A stretch of 41,845 nt of DNA from a virus. This document shows, in pieces, positions 1-6,371 of the stretch; position 1 is the stretch's first letter, and each line of letters starts with the position of its first letter. The stretch is from positions 1 to 41,845 of the IMG/VR virus record IMGVR_UViG_3300004463_000610. One strand, given 5' to 3'. The position numbers were made by a program, and so were the translations under genes. Under the pieces are notes generated by a model. That model did not search any database. It saw only the letters and a list, made by a program, of their open reading frames with translations, and was not told where the DNA came from.

Positions 1-48
1 CGCTCCCGTATCGCCTGATCGCCGGCGAGCGGCGCCTGCGCGCGGCCG
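1..48. repeat. Terminal direct repeat, left copy (circular overlap)
   Basis: These 48 bases are identical to the last 48 bases of the window (41798-41845). Joining the two copies restores one uninterrupted reading frame (the ParB-like gene that starts at 40933 and ends at 1124), so the repeat is best explained as the overlap of a circular map. A genuine short terminal redundancy in the virion cannot be excluded from sequence alone. Confidence 0.93.
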
Positions 49-1124
49 CGAAGGCCGGGCTCCTCCATGTGCCCGCCATCGTGCGCGAGGTGCTCTGCGA
101 GTCCGAGGCGATCCTCCTCGCCTTGACCGAGAACCTGCAGCGCCATGACCTGGGTCCCATGGACGCCGCCCGCGGGTTCCGTGCCCTTCTCGATCACGGC
201 TTCACGCAGGAGCAGGTCGCCGCGAAGGTCGGGAAGGCGCAGCCCACCGTCGCCAACCTCCTGGCGCTGCTCGAGCTGCCCGAGGACGTGCAGGCCCGGA
301 TCGGCCGCGGCGAGCTCTCGGCCTCGCATGGCCGGGCGCTCGGCCGTTTCCGCAAGGAGCCGGCCCTCTGCAGCGCGCTCGCGGAGCTCGCCGCCACCAC
401 GGACGACGCCCGCAAGGCCAGCGTCAAGTATCTCGAGTCGACGCCCTTGCCCTTCGCCGAGGAGCTGCGCGCGTGCGGCATCGTCCCGACGCCGGTGGTC
501 GCGGCCGTCACGCCGCCGGAACCCACGGCCCAGGAGCATTTCGACGCCATGCCGAGTCCGGTGATGCAGGTGGCCAGGCCTTCCGTGGCGGGCAGCAAGG
601 GCGGGGAGCGGGCGCAGGCAGCCGCGGTCCGCCCGGCGCCTCAGGATGCCGTCGAGTCCGACCTGGCGGAGCGCGCGGAGCGCTGGCGCGAGGAGGCCGC
701 GGACATGGACCGGCGGATCTTCGGCGCCCTCGACCGTTTCCCGGGTGCGATGGTCACCGGGCCGCCCGTCATGGCGATCCTCGCGGCGAAGTGTATCGGC
801 GCCGTGAACCTGGAGGTGACCCGCGACGTGGCGGCCGACATGCAGGTCCGCTTCCCCGCGCATTGCGACTGGTCGGAATGGTGGAATCCCGCGATCCTGG
901 GCGTGCTCGCGGCGCTGCCGCCGCCGCGGGCGCTGGAGTTCGGCTTCCGCCTGGTCGTCGAGCACGAGCTGCGCCGGCACATGGCGAATGGGCAGCCCAT
1001 GCGCCTCTGTGAGTGGCTCGCGGGCGATGCCGCGGACCCGCGGCGCGCCGAATGGGAGCAGGAGGGGATGGCGGCGGACGAGGCCGAGCGCGCGATGGAG
1101 CGCATCGAGGAGGCGGTCGCATGA
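1..1124 (+). CDS. ParB-like nuclease-domain protein 1, C-terminal part (gene continues from 40933)
   Basis: This is the 3' part of a 662-residue ParB/Spo0J-type protein whose GTG start is at 40933 and which crosses the circular junction in frame; the first whole codon here begins at base 3. It contains the end of the ParB N-terminal domain (IAGERRLRAA, then LALTENLQRHDL, the arginine/Glu-Asn-Leu-Gln box of the family) followed by an HTH segment (TQEQVAAKVGKAQPTVANLL). The last 200 residues form a helical domain that seems to be shared with the second ParB-like protein (36390-37640). ParB-family proteins bind parS-type sites and many hydrolyse CTP; phage relatives may instead be nucleases or regulators. 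No ParA gene lies nearby. The stop overlaps the next start (ATGA), so it is part of a coupled early operon. Confidence 0.9.
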   Translation, partial: LPYRLIAGERRLRAAAKAGLLHVPAIVREVLCESEAILLALTENLQRHDLGPMDAARGFRALLDHGFTQEQVAAKVGKAQPTVANLLALLELPEDVQARIGRGELSASHGRALGRFRKEPALCSALAELAATTDDARKASVKYLESTPLPFAEELRACGIVPTPVVAAVTPPEPTAQEHFDAMPSPVMQVARPSVAGSKGGERAQAAAVRPAPQDAVESDLAERAERWREEAADMDRRIFGALDRFPGAMVTGPPVMAILAAKCIGAVNLEVTRDVAADMQVRFPAHCDWSEWWNPAILGVLAALPPPRALEFGFRLVVEHELRRHMANGQPMRLCEWLAGDAADPRRAEWEQEGMAADEAERAMERIEEAVA

Positions 1125-1327
1125 GCGCTCCCCTCAATCGACTCGAAGTGGGCGCCATCTGCTCGCGCATCGCCGAGGGCTGCGAGATCCCGCGCAGCCT
1201 TTACCCGCGCATTGTGGCAACCTTTGAGCACCTGCAGGAGCAGGCCGAGCTGCTCGCCCAGGTCGCCGCGGACCTGCAGCGCCAGGTGAGCGCGCTGCAG
1301 GCGAAGCTGGGAGGGCGACAGGCATGA
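1121..1327 (+). CDS. Small coiled-coil-like early protein
   Basis: A 68-residue protein whose ATG overlaps the stop of the ParB-like gene in an ATGA quartet, which decides this start over longer in-frame versions. The second half (QEQAELLAQVAADLQRQVSA) has a heptad-like Leu/Val/Ala pattern and Gln-rich surface, suggesting a short coiled coil. No family is recognised. It is the first of a chain of tiny coupled genes behind the ParB-like gene and is probably co-translated with it. Confidence 0.7.
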   Translation: MSAPLNRLEVGAICSRIAEGCEIPRSLYPRIVATFEHLQEQAELLAQVAADLQRQVSALQAKLGGRQA

Positions 1328-1581
1328 GGCGGGCCCTCACCTGGCGCGACAGATTCCGGCCGCTGATCGCCCAGGCGCTCGCGGAGACTGCCGGGCAGCC
1401 GGAGCAGGAGATCCGCCGCGCGCTGCGGGCCGTCTGGGAAGAGGCCGGCATGGGCGCTCGCGAACACTGGCCGTATGACGTCTACCTGTCCGAGATCCGC
1501 CGGCAGCGCGGCCGCGAGCGTCCCGGCGTGCCCGGCCGCCCGCCGCTTCCCGTGCCCGCCGGGCAACTGGAGCTGCTATGA
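1324..1581 (+). CDS. Hypothetical early protein (85 aa)
   Basis: It starts with an ATG overlapping the previous stop (ATGA) and ends overlapping the next start in the same way. The sequence is basic and helical, with the segment AREHWPYDVYLSEIRRQRG followed by a Pro/Arg-rich tail. The WPYDVYLSEI stretch is of a kind seen in small phage proteins of unknown role. Function is unknown; the coupling on both sides is the main support that it is translated. Confidence 0.7.
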   Translation: MRRALTWRDRFRPLIAQALAETAGQPEQEIRRALRAVWEEAGMGAREHWPYDVYLSEIRRQRGRERPGVPGRPPLPVPAGQLELL

Positions 1582-1823
1582 GCGCGGCCACCCGGTTCCT
1601 GCCGATCCTCGAGGCGGTGCGCCGCGCGGGCTATCCGCCCGGCATGGAGCAGAGTTGGGGCTGGGCGAATCTGGGCGCGATCTGCGACGAACTGCGGAAG
1701 GCGGGGGACACCCGCAGCCTCTACGAGACCACCCAGGCCCTCCGCGAGGCGGTCGAGTTCGGCTGGGTGGAGGTCGCGCCCATCGGCCCCTTCGGCTATG
1801 ACATGTTCCGGGCCAAGCTGTGA
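1578..1823 (+). CDS. Hypothetical early protein (81 aa)
   Basis: An 81-residue protein coupled to both neighbours (ATGA at its start, GTGA at its end). The order of helices (FLPILEAVRRAGYPPG, then LRKAGDTRSLYETTQALREAVEFGWVEV) resembles a small winged-helix or helical bundle, but no motif is decisive. It lies inside the early coupled operon. Confidence 0.68.
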   Translation: MSAATRFLPILEAVRRAGYPPGMEQSWGWANLGAICDELRKAGDTRSLYETTQALREAVEFGWVEVAPIGPFGYDMFRAKL

Positions 1824-2068
1824 GGCGGGCCTGGCGCTTCAGCTTCGAGGGCGGCCCGCTGGATGGCGCCGAGCAAATGTGGCCGGGCGAGCAGCCCCCG
1901 CTGCATTTCCTCGTTCCCATGTCACCCGGTCCCGAGGCGCTCGCGCGTCTCCTGGACAGCTCGGACATGACGCGGCTCGAGCTGCGCGAGGCGGTCTACG
2001 GGCAGCGCTACCGGCTCGACGGCGCCGTCCATTACGTGTTCGAGGAGGAGCGGGAGATGAAGCCATGA
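1820..2068 (+). CDS. Hypothetical early protein (82 aa, GTG start)
   Basis: The GTG start overlaps the previous TGA, the same coupling seen throughout the operon. The N-terminus reads RRAWRFSFEGGPLDGAEQ, followed by a region ending in RYRLDGAVHYVFEEE. The GGPLDG turn followed by a later Y-x-LDG-x-x-HYVFEE segment is typical of small beta-rich phage and actinobacterial proteins of unknown function. Function is not assigned. Confidence 0.7.
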   Translation: MRRAWRFSFEGGPLDGAEQMWPGEQPPLHFLVPMSPGPEALARLLDSSDMTRLELREAVYGQRYRLDGAVHYVFEEEREMKP

Positions 2069-2430
2069 GCGCGCGGTATTATCTCTACTGCCGGCGCGGC
2101 CCCGATCCCGAGGCCGGCCGCGGCCGCGAGGCGTGGTTCTACGGCGAGGTACTCAAGGGGCGCAACGTCACCGGCAAGCCCCAATACCTGGACGAGCGCA
2201 CCGCGCGCTGGATGGGGCCGCGGCTGGCGAAGGAATGCGCCTGTGAGGTCGCGGTGATGACGCCTTCGGCGGGGGACGCAAGGGTTTACGATACGCTTGG
2301 CCGCTGGCGATACAATCCAATGAGCGGCGACGTCGAAACAATCAGCGAGTGGGGGGATACGTCAACGACCGGAGGAGGCTCCGCATGCGCTGGCGTGTCG
2401 AGAGGTCCCCAGGAATCTGGCCCTGGGTGA
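2065..2430 (+). CDS. Hypothetical early protein (121 aa)
   Basis: The ATG overlaps the previous stop (ATGA). The first 75 residues look like a compact fold (YYLYCRRGPDPEAG, then WFYGEVLKGRNVTGKPQYLD), while the last 40 are low in complexity and rich in Gly/Ser/Thr. The 3' end overlaps a Shine-Dalgarno site and start for the next small gene at 2385. No family is recognised. Confidence 0.62.
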   Translation: MSARYYLYCRRGPDPEAGRGREAWFYGEVLKGRNVTGKPQYLDERTARWMGPRLAKECACEVAVMTPSAGDARVYDTLGRWRYNPMSGDVETISEWGDTSTTGGGSACAGVSRGPQESGPG

Positions 2431-2525
2431 GGCGGCGCAAGAACGGCGCGCTGCATGATGTGTGGGTTAGGCTCGCTTTCTGGTGGGAGCTGCATGTGTG
2501 GTGGGACACCTACGGGCCGCCGTGA
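2385..2525 (+). CDS. Trp-rich mini-protein (46 aa)
   Basis: A strong Shine-Dalgarno sequence (GGAGGAG) stands 7 bases before an ATG that opens a 46-residue frame. The peptide has seven Trp residues (for example AFWWELHVWW), many Arg and no Cys. It overlaps the 3' end of the previous gene in a different frame. The Trp/Arg composition could suit a nucleic-acid or membrane contact, but no family is known to me. Confidence 0.5.
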   Translation: MRWRVERSPGIWPWVRRRKNGALHDVWVRLAFWWELHVWWDTYGPP

Positions 2526-2552
2526 GCGGCTCAACTTCCGAGAGTAACGCTT

Positions 2553-2675
2553 ATGTACGCCGCTCCAGGCACGGATGAGGTGCGCGTGGAGCTGGGCCGC
2601 CCGCGAGCGGCTCAAGTTTGGCTATTCCTCACGGCATCTCGCGCCGGGGGTGAGGGCGTATTCCACGAGGAATAG
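2553..2675 (+). CDS. Possible mini-protein (40 aa) ending in palindrome A
   Basis: An ATG opens a 40-codon frame that ends at TAG inside the TATTCC palindrome (its last residues are VFHEE). Only a weak GAGAG ribosome site precedes it. Its existence would close the gap between 2525 and 2684. Without this ORF the gap holds a repeated GAGCGGCTCAA motif (at about 2525 and 2609) and the palindrome. Support is positional only. Confidence 0.35.
   Translation: MYAAPGTDEVRVELGRPRAAQVWLFLTASRAGGEGVFHEE
2659..2674. promoter_or_regulatory. Palindrome A: TATTCCACGAGGAATA
   Basis: One of four copies of TATTCC-N4-GGAATA in the genome (others at 5009, 32665 and 35510). This copy ends one base before the AGGAG ribosome site of the gene at 2684. 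A bound protein would sit directly before that start codon. It is a likely operator or ParB-type binding site. Confidence 0.55.
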
Positions 2676-2683
2676 GAGATGCG

Positions 2684-3106
2684 ATGGGAACCACGACGCT
2701 GGTCTGGGCGGTGCGGCACCGCTGCGGCTGCTGGGTGGAGTACCGGGCGCCGCCGCACACGACGGCGCCGCTATCGAGACGGCACGCGGAGCTGTGCCCC
2801 GCGTGCCGAGAGCAACGGAAGGCGCCGGCTGGGAACGTGGCTGGGATCACCGCAGATAGGCCGGCGCCGGTGATACCACCATCGTCGGCAGAGAGGGGGA
2901 GGGGCATGCCGATCACCAACGTTGAGATCCGCCACCGCTGCGGCTGTGTGCGGCCCTATGCACTGGAGCTGCCGCCCTCGCTGGTGGCCTCGGTCACCGC
3001 GCAGCTCCAGCAGAAGCACTGCGGGTATACGGACTGCCCGCTCGCGGCGGAGCGCCTGCTGGCGAAACGAGCGCCGGCGAACGTCAACGGAAAGGGAGAG
3101 CCATGA
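2684..3106 (+). CDS. Duplicated Cys-rich putative zinc protein (140 aa)
   Basis: Translation begins at ATG after an AGGAG site. The protein contains two related halves, each opening with RHRCGC: residues 11-50 (RHRCGCWVEYRAPP, then H-x-ELCPAC) and about 83-125 (RHRCGCVRPYALELPP, then KHCGYTDCP). Each half has a CGC pair and a later H/C-x(n)-C pair, fitting two small zinc knuckles made by internal duplication with a Pro-rich linker. It lies in the early coupled operon. Nucleic-acid or protein binding is likely; no specific role is assigned. Confidence 0.7.
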   Translation: MGTTTLVWAVRHRCGCWVEYRAPPHTTAPLSRRHAELCPACREQRKAPAGNVAGITADRPAPVIPPSSAERGRGMPITNVEIRHRCGCVRPYALELPPSLVASVTAQLQQKHCGYTDCPLAAERLLAKRAPANVNGKGEP

Positions 3107-3330
3107 CCATCCACCTGTCGGGACCGCTCTTGGATTGGATCCTCGCGCACCTGCCCTCGGCCGCCACCTATCGCGATCAGGGCCGGCTCTGGGGCGCCCC
3201 GGTGGTGCTCGAGGAGGCGCTGCCGCCCAACCGCGGCTATTGGCGCGCCGATGACGGCCGCGAGCTGGGGTTCGTGCTCGACGGCGCCGGCATCCACCCG
3301 ACGGCCGAGGGCGTGAGGGCCGCGGGATGA
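3103..3330 (+). CDS. Hypothetical early protein (75 aa)
   Basis: It is coupled to its neighbours by ATGA at both ends. The N-terminus LSGPLLDWILAHLPSAATY is amphipathic and the C-terminal part (GYWRADDGRELGFVLDGAG) looks like a beta hairpin. No family is recognised. Confidence 0.67.
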   Translation: MTIHLSGPLLDWILAHLPSAATYRDQGRLWGAPVVLEEALPPNRGYWRADDGRELGFVLDGAGIHPTAEGVRAAG

Positions 3331-3545
3331 TACGTCCAGGGATCGACCTTTCTCGCGACGAGAGTATCGCGCTCTGCGTCGCCGCGGCCGCCTTCCTGAC
3401 GATCGAGGCGCCGCGCACCGGCGAGGAGCGCCTGGCCGAAGTCGACCTCAACCGCGCCGGCGCGAAGCTGGCGGAGGCCATGGGCGCGGACTGGGAGACG
3501 CTCAAGGCGAAGGCGCGGGCGCGTCATACGAGGGCGGCCGGATGA
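3327..3545 (+). CDS. Hypothetical early protein (72 aa)
   Basis: An ATGA-coupled, helical 72-residue protein with a hydrophobic stretch (ESIALCVAAAAFLTIEA) too short and too acidic at its edges to be a clear membrane span. It is followed by charged helices. Function is unknown. Confidence 0.66.
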   Translation: MIRPGIDLSRDESIALCVAAAAFLTIEAPRTGEERLAEVDLNRAGAKLAEAMGADWETLKAKARARHTRAAG

Positions 3546-3751
3546 GGCCCCCGCTCGCGCCCGGCGACCGCGTCCGCGTCATCGCCTTCACCTGCGGCCA
3601 CGTCCCGCGGAAAGCCGTCGGCCAGGCCGGCTTCGTGACCGCGGCCAACAACTACGGCGGCGTCTATGTGCAGCTCGTGGAGCGCCCGCGCGAGCGCTAT
3701 TACGTGCCGCCGGATGCCGTGGGCGCCTGCCTGGAAAGGATGACGTCATGA
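3542..3751 (+). CDS. Small SH3-like/KOW-like protein (69 aa)
   Basis: The order PGDRVRVIAFTCG, VGQAGFVTAANNYGGVYVQLV, then ERYYVPPDAV matches the strand-turn pattern of small SH3-like barrels in which a PGD-R-V-R-V strand is followed by a G-x-V strand and a closing Y-Y-V-P segment. Such domains bind RNA, DNA or proteins. Its start and end both overlap its neighbours in ATGA quartets. The fold call is by pattern only. Confidence 0.65.
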   Translation: MRPPLAPGDRVRVIAFTCGHVPRKAVGQAGFVTAANNYGGVYVQLVERPRERYYVPPDAVGACLERMTS

Positions 3752-4116
3752 CGCTCGCCGAGGCCTGCGTGATGCTCCATACCATGGGCCACGTCGCCAC
3801 GGTCCTCCATCGGGACCACCTCTGCCACCGCGCGGAATCCCACCCCTGGAGCGCCTGCCCGGCGGCGCCGCACTGGGGATTCTCCGCGGCCGACGTGGCG
3901 GCGCTTCAGACCGAGGCGGACCTCTACACGCTCATGCTCGCGAAGCTGCGGGACAGCCAGACCGAGCGGCTCGCGGAGATCGCCTGCCTCGCCTGCGGCT
4001 GCACGGAGGAGAACGCCTGCCCGGACGACGGGAGCGGGGAGCCCTGTCACTGGGTCTCGCGCGACCCGCCGATCTGTTCGGCATGCGCGCCGGTCGTCGC
4101 GCGCATCGCCCGATGA
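3748..4116 (+). CDS. Phage Cys-cluster protein (122 aa)
   Basis: The C-terminal third carries CLACGCTEENACPDDG followed by CHWVSRDPPICSAC. This C-x2-C-x-C-x6-C, C-[HW]-W-V, C-x2-C pattern recurs in small proteins of many unrelated phages and probably binds zinc; its role is not known. The N-terminal half is helical with many His residues. It is coupled to both neighbours by ATGA overlaps. Confidence 0.75.
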   Translation: MTLAEACVMLHTMGHVATVLHRDHLCHRAESHPWSACPAAPHWGFSAADVAALQTEADLYTLMLAKLRDSQTERLAEIACLACGCTEENACPDDGSGEPCHWVSRDPPICSACAPVVARIAR

Positions 4117-4370
4117 GCCGCCGCCGGCGCCGGAATCTGCGGCTGCCGGGCGGGACCGTCGTCCGCGTCGAGCGGAATCTCGACTCCGCGCAGCTCGGCG
4201 CGCTGATCGACGCGGAGGAGGCATGGCTGGTGTTTCTGCGCCACAAGGAGGTACAGCACCATGCGCAGCTTTCTGGCGCTGCTCGCCTGGCGACCGACCC
4301 TTTTAGCGAGGAGGGCAACGACGATGGACCACGTGACGCGCGCCCTGGTGCGCGCGATGGAGGAGAGTGA
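4113..4370 (+). CDS. Basic N-terminus hypothetical protein (85 aa)
   Basis: It starts at the ATG overlapping the previous stop. The N-terminus is highly basic (SRRRRRNLRLPGG), followed by a beta strand (TVVRVERNLD) and a helix (LGALIDAEEAWLVFLRHKE). Its last 110 bases overlap the next gene in another frame, where the tail is Gly/Asp/Arg-rich and is probably unconstrained. Function is unknown. Confidence 0.6.
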   Translation: MSRRRRRNLRLPGGTVVRVERNLDSAQLGALIDAEEAWLVFLRHKEVQHHAQLSGAARLATDPFSEEGNDDGPRDARPGARDGGE

Positions 4371-4611
4371 GGCGACGCCGGCCCAGTGGATCGCCTGGCA
4401 CACCCAGCGCCTGGGCGAGCTGGCCGCCGATCCGGTGGCGCGCCTGGAGCTCGAGCACGCGCTGCGGGAGAACGCCGCGCTGCTCGAGTCGGCGCAGAGC
4501 GCGCTCGATGCGGTGGGGGAGGTCGTGGCGGAGGCGGCATGCCGGCGGCAGGAGACCATCGAGCGCCTCGATCGGGCGCTGGGGCTGATGCCGCGGGCGC
4601 CGGAGGCATAA
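4261..4611 (+). CDS. Helical hypothetical protein (116 aa, or 95 aa from 4324)
   Basis: Two starts are possible. The ATG at 4261 follows AGGAGG by 8 bases, and the ATG at 4324 follows GAGGAGG. The second would remove a hydrophobic basic leader (SFLALLAWRPTLLARRA) that otherwise resembles a signal anchor. The remainder is helical and charged (LELEHALRENAALLESAQSA), probably a coiled coil. It is the last gene of the coupled early chain. Confidence 0.65.
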   Translation: MRSFLALLAWRPTLLARRATTMDHVTRALVRAMEESEATPAQWIAWHTQRLGELAADPVARLELEHALRENAALLESAQSALDAVGEVVAEAACRRQETIERLDRALGLMPRAPEA

Positions 4612-4632
4612 CAGCTTGTAGAGAAGGCAGCC

Positions 4633-4638
4633 GATAAT
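4633..4638 (+). promoter_or_regulatory. -10 box GATAAT of a leaderless promoter
   Basis: GATAAT is followed by GCGGTT and then the GTG start at 4645, so the -10 box ends 6 bases before the start codon and the predicted transcript would begin at the codon itself. The same geometry and a GGTT tail recur at 10522 and 26872. No good -35 is seen at 17 bases. Confidence 0.5.
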
Positions 4639-4644
4639 GCGGTT

Positions 4645-4887
4645 GTGTCTACTCTACTCAAGCAGCGCTTACTGCTGGCGGTCCTGGCCGCACTGGCCGC
4701 CTTCGTGCTTTACGCCCGGCCCGTCGCGGCCACCCTGAATCGTGCTCATGGCGGAAGGTCCGCTCCCAGCCGCTTCAACTTCGCCTGGGGCGAGGCCCCG
4801 CTCGGCCGGCCCTGTCACGAATGCGATCCCGGGACCGGCGAAGGGTGCCCCGGTCCCGGCGAAGACTACATGGAATGCCTGGAGTAG
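4645..4887 (+). CDS. Small secreted or membrane-anchored Cys-rich protein (80 aa)
   Basis: The GTG start is followed by a basic residue and a hydrophobic run (LLLAVLAALAAFVLYARPVAA), a signal peptide or single membrane span; AVA-like cleavage after PVAA is plausible. The exported part carries four Cys (RPCHECDPGTGEGCPGPG, then ECLE). It has its own leaderless-type promoter and lies at the convergence with the end of the late region, as lysogeny-conversion (moron) genes often do. Function is unknown. Confidence 0.62.
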   Translation: MSTLLKQRLLLAVLAALAAFVLYARPVAATLNRAHGGRSAPSRFNFAWGEAPLGRPCHECDPGTGEGCPGPGEDYMECLE

Positions 4888-5297
4888 CAGGAATGATTGC
4901 TCGCTCCGGGCAACCTGCCGGGGGCGACTAACTCCCGCCCTGTGATGGAACGGATCGCCGGGGGGCCATCAAAGCGCGGTGGCTCCTCGGCCGCGGGCTC
5001 CTCGTCATTATTCCGCGCGGAATACCCCTTCCGCCGGCCCCCGAAGGCCAGGAACGCATTGCGGATCGCCATGATCCGCTTGGCGCCCTCGAACTGGGGA
5101 TACTCGCGGGCGATGTAGACCACCGCGGAGCGCAGCGTCCGCAGGTCGCCGAGCACCTCCAGATCCCAGAAAAGCGGATCGCGTCCGAACTCCTCCCAGA
5201 CCTCCTGCAGCGTGGGCTGATTCTCCCCGCCCCCTACCAAGTGCCCGCCCTCGGCGCCAGGCGCGTCAGATTTGGCTCTGCTGCAGCTACGGCGCAT
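4866..5297 (-). CDS. Hypothetical late protein (up to 143 aa)
   Basis: The well-structured core is TLQEVWEEFGRDPLFWDLEV, then LRSAVVYIAREYPQFEGAKR, then an Asn/Asp/Glu-rich linker. The start is uncertain: ATG at 5297 overlaps the upstream gene by 63 bases, while a TTG at 5240 would overlap its stop. The 3' end crosses the end of the convergent plus-strand gene by 22 bases. Palindrome B lies inside the coding region. It is the last gene of the minus-strand block; no family is recognised. Confidence 0.6.
   Translation of the reverse strand: MRRSCSRAKSDAPGAEGGHLVGGGENQPTLQEVWEEFGRDPLFWDLEVLGDLRTLRSAVVYIAREYPQFEGAKRIMAIRNAFLAFGGRRKGYSARNNDEEPAAEEPPRFDGPPAIRSITGRELVAPGRLPGASNHSCYSRHSM
5009..5024. 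promoter_or_regulatory. Palindrome B: TATTCCGCGCGGAATA
   Basis: A perfect 16-bp palindrome, second of the four TATTCC-N4-GGAATA copies. Unlike C and D it lies inside a coding region (minus-strand gene 4866-5297), near the convergence of early and late transcription. A regulatory role at a promoter is therefore less obvious here than a partition-type or structural one. Confidence 0.5.
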
Positions 5298-5650
5298 TCT
5301 ACGGGCCGGCTCCGTCTTGGCCTCACGAACTCGACCTCGACGCGAAAGATGCCCCCGCCGCCGGCCCGCACTCCCCAGACCTTCAGCTCCTGGCGCGCCT
5401 CGAGTACGATCGGGAGTTGGTCGAGGGTGTGGGCCACGCGCCGGGACCCGGCCGCGCAGGGCGGATGGAAGAGGAAGCTCGCGACGTTGCCGCCGCCGGC
5501 GATGTGAATCCATGCGGGATCGGTGCCGGTGAGGTCGTCGAGAAGAAGGGCGCGCGCCGACACGATCCTGACCGCGTGATCGGGCCATGAGAGCGTCGTC
5601 TCGTCGAGCGGGCGCGAGGCTAGATTCACGGCGAAGCTGGCTGAACGCAT
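5234..5650 (-). CDS. Hypothetical late beta-rich protein (138 aa)
   Basis: Start chosen at ATG 5650, two bases after the stop of the upstream gene; longer in-frame starts run into that gene. The sequence alternates strands and turns (SFAVNLASRPLDETTLSWPD, then VRIVSARALLLDDLTG, then WIHIAGGGNVASFLFHPP), like a jelly-roll or virion surface domain. It lies among genes following the tail fibres. Function is unknown. Confidence 0.65.
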   Translation of the reverse strand: MRSASFAVNLASRPLDETTLSWPDHAVRIVSARALLLDDLTGTDPAWIHIAGGGNVASFLFHPPCAAGSRRVAHTLDQLPIVLEARQELKVWGVRAGGGGIFRVEVEFVRPRRSRPVECAVAAAEPNLTRLAPRAGTW

Positions 5651-5652
5651 CT

Positions 5653-5907
5653 TTAGTCGAAGGGGTCGGTCGTGAGGGCTTGTAACTCCCCAAGCAGCTT
5701 GGCGTGCCTGCCCGCCGTTTCCTCCAGCATCCGGATGCGGACGCGCAGCCCATGATCGACCCGCTGCAGCTCCTCGACGGTATCGCGCAGGAACCGCCCG
5801 CAGCAGGCCGAGCCGTGCCGGCGGTCCGCGAGGCAGCCGCACTGCGGGCAGAGCACGAGCCCGGAGAGCAGCCATTCGCGTAGGCCTGCCGCGAGGCGCC
5901 CGATCAT
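5653..5907 (-). CDS. Small putative zinc-binding protein (84 aa)
   Basis: Residues 20-35 carry CPQCGCLADRRHGSACCG, a C-x2-C-x-C...C-C cluster that fits a single zinc knuckle, followed by a charged helix (TVEELQRVDHGLRVRIRMLE) of coiled-coil type. Its start overlaps the stop of the YkuD-like gene. Role unknown. Confidence 0.66.
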   Translation of the reverse strand: MIGRLAAGLREWLLSGLVLCPQCGCLADRRHGSACCGRFLRDTVEELQRVDHGLRVRIRMLEETAGRHAKLLGELQALTTDPFD

Positions 5908-6329
5908 GCCCCCGCCACCGTGAGGGTGACCCTACCCCCGGCGGCCTGGGCGCTCATGATCAGCCCGATCAGCGCGTCGAGGTCCTGATTCTGCATGCGG
6001 AGGCAGCCGTGCGTCATCTGCCAGCCCTGCCGCTCCGCAAAACTGTTTGCGAGCCCACTGCCCCCACCGTGAATGCCGATCCCGCCGCGGCCGTGCTGCT
6101 CCTCGCCTTCAAGGGGCACGAACCAGAAGCCGAAGGGCGCCTCATGCGTCGCCACCGGGGCGCCGAGCGGATAATCTCCGCGTGGACACCGGCCGTTGTG
6201 CCCGAAACCAGGGCCGGCGGTGGCCTCGTTGCGGCATTCGAAGGCCGCGATCTCGCTGTGGTCCGCATTCCAGACGCCCAGGTGGTTGGTGTCGTCGTTG
6301 AATACGCAGTGGAGGTCGGCAGCGTTCAT
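5904..6329 (-). CDS. YkuD-fold L,D-transpeptidase-like cell-wall enzyme (141 aa)
   Basis: The C-terminal half has the YkuD catalytic signature: a first conserved His in GIGIHGGG (His87), then MTHGCLRMQNQDLDAL with His107 and catalytic Cys109, the usual [ST]HGC[IL]R motif. This family cross-links or trims peptidoglycan at meso-diaminopimelate using a Cys nucleophile. It is the only recognisable cell-wall-active enzyme in the genome and lies next to the tail fibre genes. It may be a virion-associated wall enzyme or take the place of an endolysin. No signal peptide is visible. Start taken at ATG 6329; an upstream in-frame start at 6368 would add 13 residues. Confidence 0.82.
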   Translation of the reverse strand: MNAADLHCVFNDDTNHLGVWNADHSEIAAFECRNEATAGPGFGHNGRCPRGDYPLGAPVATHEAPFGFWFVPLEGEEQHGRGGIGIHGGGSGLANSFAERQGWQMTHGCLRMQNQDLDALIGLIMSAQAAGGRVTLTVAGA

Positions 6330-6371
6330 CGTTGGCCCCGTGGCGCCGGCGCGGGCGCCTGGAAGCACCAG

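Noticed and set aside
2623-2638. CTATTCCTCACGGCA as a fifth copy of the TATTCC palindrome
   Set aside because: Only the left half-site matches; the right arm is absent.
4829-4859. CCGGGACCGG...CGGTCCCGG inverted repeat as a terminator of the early operon
   Set aside because: It lies inside the coding region of the small secreted protein, has no U-run, and corresponds to a Gly/Pro repeat in the protein.
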